Shown: positions 61,301 through 64,000 of the stretch, one piece after another
Position numbering within the stretch: the first letter of the stretch is position 1
How the letters are laid out: each line of letters opens with the position of its first letter
From: Clusia tigrina
Lineage: Eukaryota; Arthropoda; Insecta; Diptera; Clusiidae
Reading direction: 5' to 3'
Length of the DNA: 64,000 nt
Assembly: GCA_920105625.2 (NCBI GenBank)
Contig: OV050031.1
Location: 79,493,995 to 79,557,994, forward strand
Program-made: the position numbers and the translations under genes
Notes under the pieces: generated by a model
What the model saw: the letters and a program-made list of their open reading frames with translations, nothing else
What the model was told of the DNA's origin: nothing
Database searches by the model: none

Positions 61301-64000
61301 GCTATCGATTGAGGGGTCTGCTGCCTTCTGTATGCTTATATCTACCCCTATCTGTCTCAGTCGGCGTCGCAGCCTCTGGCAGCCTCTGGCAGCGTCTCTG
61401 TATTCGTCGCAGTCGCTGCCGCTGTCGCTTGGGGGCTTCTGCCTTCTCTATGCCTATATCTACCCCTATCTGCCTCAGTCGGGGTCTCAGTCGGCGTCGA
61501 AGCCTTTTTCAGCATCTCTGTAGGCGTCTTTGTAGGCGTCTCAACCTCTGCCGCTATCGATTGGGGGGGGTCTGCTGCCTTCTGTATTCTTATATCTACA
61601 ACTATCTGTCTCAGTCGGAGTCACAGGGTCTGTCAGCGTCTCTGTAGGCGTCTCAGTCGCTGCCGCTATCGATTGGGAGGTCTGCTGCCTTATCTATGCC
61701 TATATCTACCCCTATCGGCTTGAGTCGGCGTCTCAGTCGGCGTCGCAGCCTCTGTCAGCGTCTCTGTAGGCGTCTCAGTCGCTGTCGATTGGGGGTCTGA
61801 TGCCTTCTCTATGCCTATATCTACCCCTATCTGCCTCACTCGCCATCGCAGCCTCTGTCAGCGTCTCTTTAGGCGTCTCAGTCGCTGTCGATTGGGGGGT
61901 CTGATGCCTTCTCTATGCCTATATCTACCCCTATCTGCCTAAGTCGGCGTCTCAGTCGGCGTCGCAGCCTCTGTCAGCGTCTCTATAGGCGTCCCAGTCA
62001 CTGTCGATTGGGGGTCTGATGCCTTCTCTATGCCTATATCTACCCCTATCTGCCTCACTCGCCATCGCAGCCTCTGTCAGCGTCTCTTTAGGCGTATCTG
62101 TAGGCGTCTCAGTCTCTGCCGCTATCGATTGGGAGGTCTGCTGCCTTCTGTATGCTTATATCTACCCCTATCTGCCTCAGTCGGCGTCTCAGTCGGCGTC
62201 GCAGCCTCTGTCAGCGTATCTGTAGGCGTCGCAGTCGCTGCCGCTGTCGATTGGAGGCTTCTGCCTTCTCTATGCCTATATCTACCCTTATCTGCCTCAG
62301 TCGGGGTCTCAGTCGGCGTCGAAGCCTTTTTCAGCATCTCTGTAGGCGTCTCTGTAGGCGTCTCAACCTCTGCCGCTATCGATTGGGTGGGGGGGGGGTC
62401 TGCTGCCTTCTGTATTCTTATATCTACAACTATCTGTCTCAGTTGGCGTCACAGGGTCTGTCAGCTTCTCTGTAGGCGTCTCAGTCGCGGCCGCTATCGA
62501 TTGGGAGGTCTGCTGCCTTATCTATGCCTATATCTACACCTATCTGCCTAAGACGGCGCCTCAGTCGGCGTCGTAGCCTCTGTCAGCGTCTCTGTAGGCG
62601 TTCCAGTCGATGCTGCTGTTGATGGGGGGTCTGCTGCCTTCTCTATGCCTATATCTACCCCTATCTGCCTAAGACGGCGTCTCAGTCGGCGTCGTAGCCT
62701 CTGTCAGCGTCTCTGTAGGCGTCTCAGTCGCAGCCGCTGTCGATTGGGAGGTCTGCTGTCTTATCTATGCCTATATCTACCCCTATCGGCTTGAGTCGGC
62801 GTCTCAGTCGGCGTCGTAGCCTCTGTCAGCGTCTCTGTAGGCGTCTCAGTCGCTGTCGATTGGGGGGTCTGATGCCTTCTCTAAGACTATATCTACCCCT
62901 ATCTGCCTAAGACGGTGTCTCAGTCGGCGTCGCAGCCTCTGTCAGCGTCTCTGTAGGCGTCTCAGTCGCTGCCGCTGTGGATTGGGAGGTCTGCTGCCTT
63001 ATCTATGCCTATATCTACCCCTATCTGCCTAAGACGGCGTCTCAGTCGGCGTCGTAGAATCTGTCAGCGTCTCTGTAATCGTTCCAGTCTATGCTGCTGT
63101 TGATGGGGGGGTCTGCTGCCTTCTCTATGCCTATATCTACCCCTATCTGCCTCAGTCAGCGTCTCAGTCGGCGTCGCAGCCTCTTTCAGCGTCTCTGTAG
63201 GCGTCTCAGTCGCTGCCGCTGTCGATTGGGGGGTCTGGTGCCTCCTCTATGCCTATATCTACCCCTATCTGCCTCAGTCGGCGTCTCAGCTACTGTCAGC
63301 TCTCTGTAGGTTTCTCAGTCGCTGCCGCTGTCGATTGGGGCGTCTGCTGCCTTCTCTATGCATAGATCTGCCCCTATCTGCCTCAGTCAGCATCGCAGCC
63401 ACTGTCAGCATCTCTGCAGGCATCTCAGTCGCTGCCGCTGTCGATGGGCTATCTGCCTCAGTCGGCGTCTCAGTCGGCGTCGAAGCCTCTTTCAGCGTCT
63501 CTGTAGGCGTCTCAGTCTCTGCCGCTATAGGAGTTCTGCTGCCTTCTCTGTGTATAGATCTGCCCCTATCTGCCTCAGTCGGCGTCTCAGTCCTCGTCGC
63601 AGCCTCTGTCAGCGTCTCTGTAGGCGTCTCTCTACGCATCTCAGTCTCTGCCGCTATCGATTGAGGGGTCTGCTGCCTTCTGTATGCTTATATCTACCCC
63701 TATCTGCTCAGTCGGCGTCGCAGCCTTTGTCAGCGTCTCTGTAGGCGTCTCAGTTGCTGCCGCTGTCGATTGGGGCGTCTGCTGCCTTCTCTATGCATAG
63801 ATCTGCCCCTATCTGCCTCAGTCGGCATCGCAGCCTCTGTCAGCGTCTCTGTAGGCATCTCAGTCTCTGCCGCTGTCGATGGGCTATCTGCCTCAGTCGG
63901 CGTCGAAGCCTCTTTCAGCGTCTCTGTAGGCGTCTCAGTCTCTGCCGCTATAGGGGTTCTGCTGCCTTCTCTGTGCATAGATCTGCCCCTATCTGCCTCA

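Larger units (their letters stand above)
45637..64000. repeat. Satellite array block D
   Basis: The satellite continues from the island to the right edge and leaves the window in mid-array. It is dominated by right-half variants: ATGCATAGATCTGCC linkers (for example 49,494, 49,738, 55,086, 58,259, 61,008 and 63,359), GAATTC monomers (48,600, 50,176, 54,140, 55,550, 56,528, 57,422), monomers with CTGTATGCTTATATCTACC (43,255, 49,627, 54,974, 58,147, 60,897), and truncated units where GCCGCTATAGGGGTTCTGC replaces the usual GATTG and G-tract. Dimer-scale duplications occur near 60,050-60,290, and 61,433-61,560 recurs near 62,256-62,390. I see nothing but satellite here. Confidence 0.95.

Noticed and set aside
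1..64000. Minus-strand Thr-Pro-Thr-Glu-rich frames as a mucin-like or surface protein gene.
   Set aside because: The TPTE pattern is the reverse complement of the hexamer core. Frames are about 60-160 codons and end in the SGSD-stop of the same repeat, and linkers change frame from unit to unit.
1..64000. Telomeric repeats, rRNA, tRNA or histone clusters hidden in the tandem array.
   Set aside because: No TTAGG- or TTAGGG-type runs, no tRNA-like cloverleaf or A/B-box arrangement and no rRNA-like conserved stretch were seen while reading the window.

Overview
This window is non-genic eukaryotic DNA. About 60.6 of the 64 kb is one very large tandem satellite array with a modal monomer of about 121-122 bp. 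Only three segments interrupt it: two copies of a 5'-truncated non-LTR retrotransposon (16,101-17,724 and 31,861-33,461, both on the minus strand) and one AT-rich island of about 1.74 kb (43,900-45,636). I see no intact gene, tRNA, rRNA, CRISPR array or recognisable promoter. The LINE reverse transcriptase, the AT-rich non-satellite DNA and the satellite architecture point to an animal, most plausibly an arthropod or other invertebrate. I cannot name the species. A heterochromatic location (pericentromeric, subtelomeric or sex-linked) is inference only.

Satellite. Each monomer has a core of about 85 bp built from hexamers in strict register (GTCTCA, GTCGGC, GTCGCA, GTCAGC, GTCTCT, GTAGGC and relatives), then GTCGATT plus a G-tract of 3 to 22 G, then a pyrimidine-rich linker of about 45 bp (TCTGCTGCCTTCTCTATGCC followed by a tract resembling TATATCTACCCCTATCTGCC). 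Monomers gain or lose 12-bp blocks (AGTCGGCGTCTC), giving lengths near 109, 121, 133 and up. The usual lengths are not multiples of three, so the frame changes from unit to unit and soon meets the in-core TAG of CTGTAGGC. This explains the dense layer of 60-380 aa ORFs, none of which I treat as a gene.

Higher-order layout. Position 1 to about 3.87 kb is a mosaic of variants found elsewhere. About 3.87-19.54 kb and 20.41-36.0 kb form a broadly colinear superrepeat pair (offset 15.7-17.3 kb), each carrying the same LINE fragment at the same junctions. Within them lie tandem blocks of 1,964 bp (7.37-11.30 kb), 1,713 bp (19.77-23.19 kb), 2,917 bp (23.76-29.5 kb) and a 245-bp dimer (29.29-29.78 kb). 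From about 39 kb to the end the array uses other monomer variants, marked by ATGCATAGATCTGCC and GGTGAATTCGC, and other duplications. The AT-rich island holds its own 142-bp tandem repeat and two inverted repeats.

There are no cooperating genes. The main content is evolutionary: a hexamer-derived satellite growing at the 12-bp, monomer, kilobase and 16-kb scales, with the LINE acting as a clock (six substitutions seen over about 1.6 kb).
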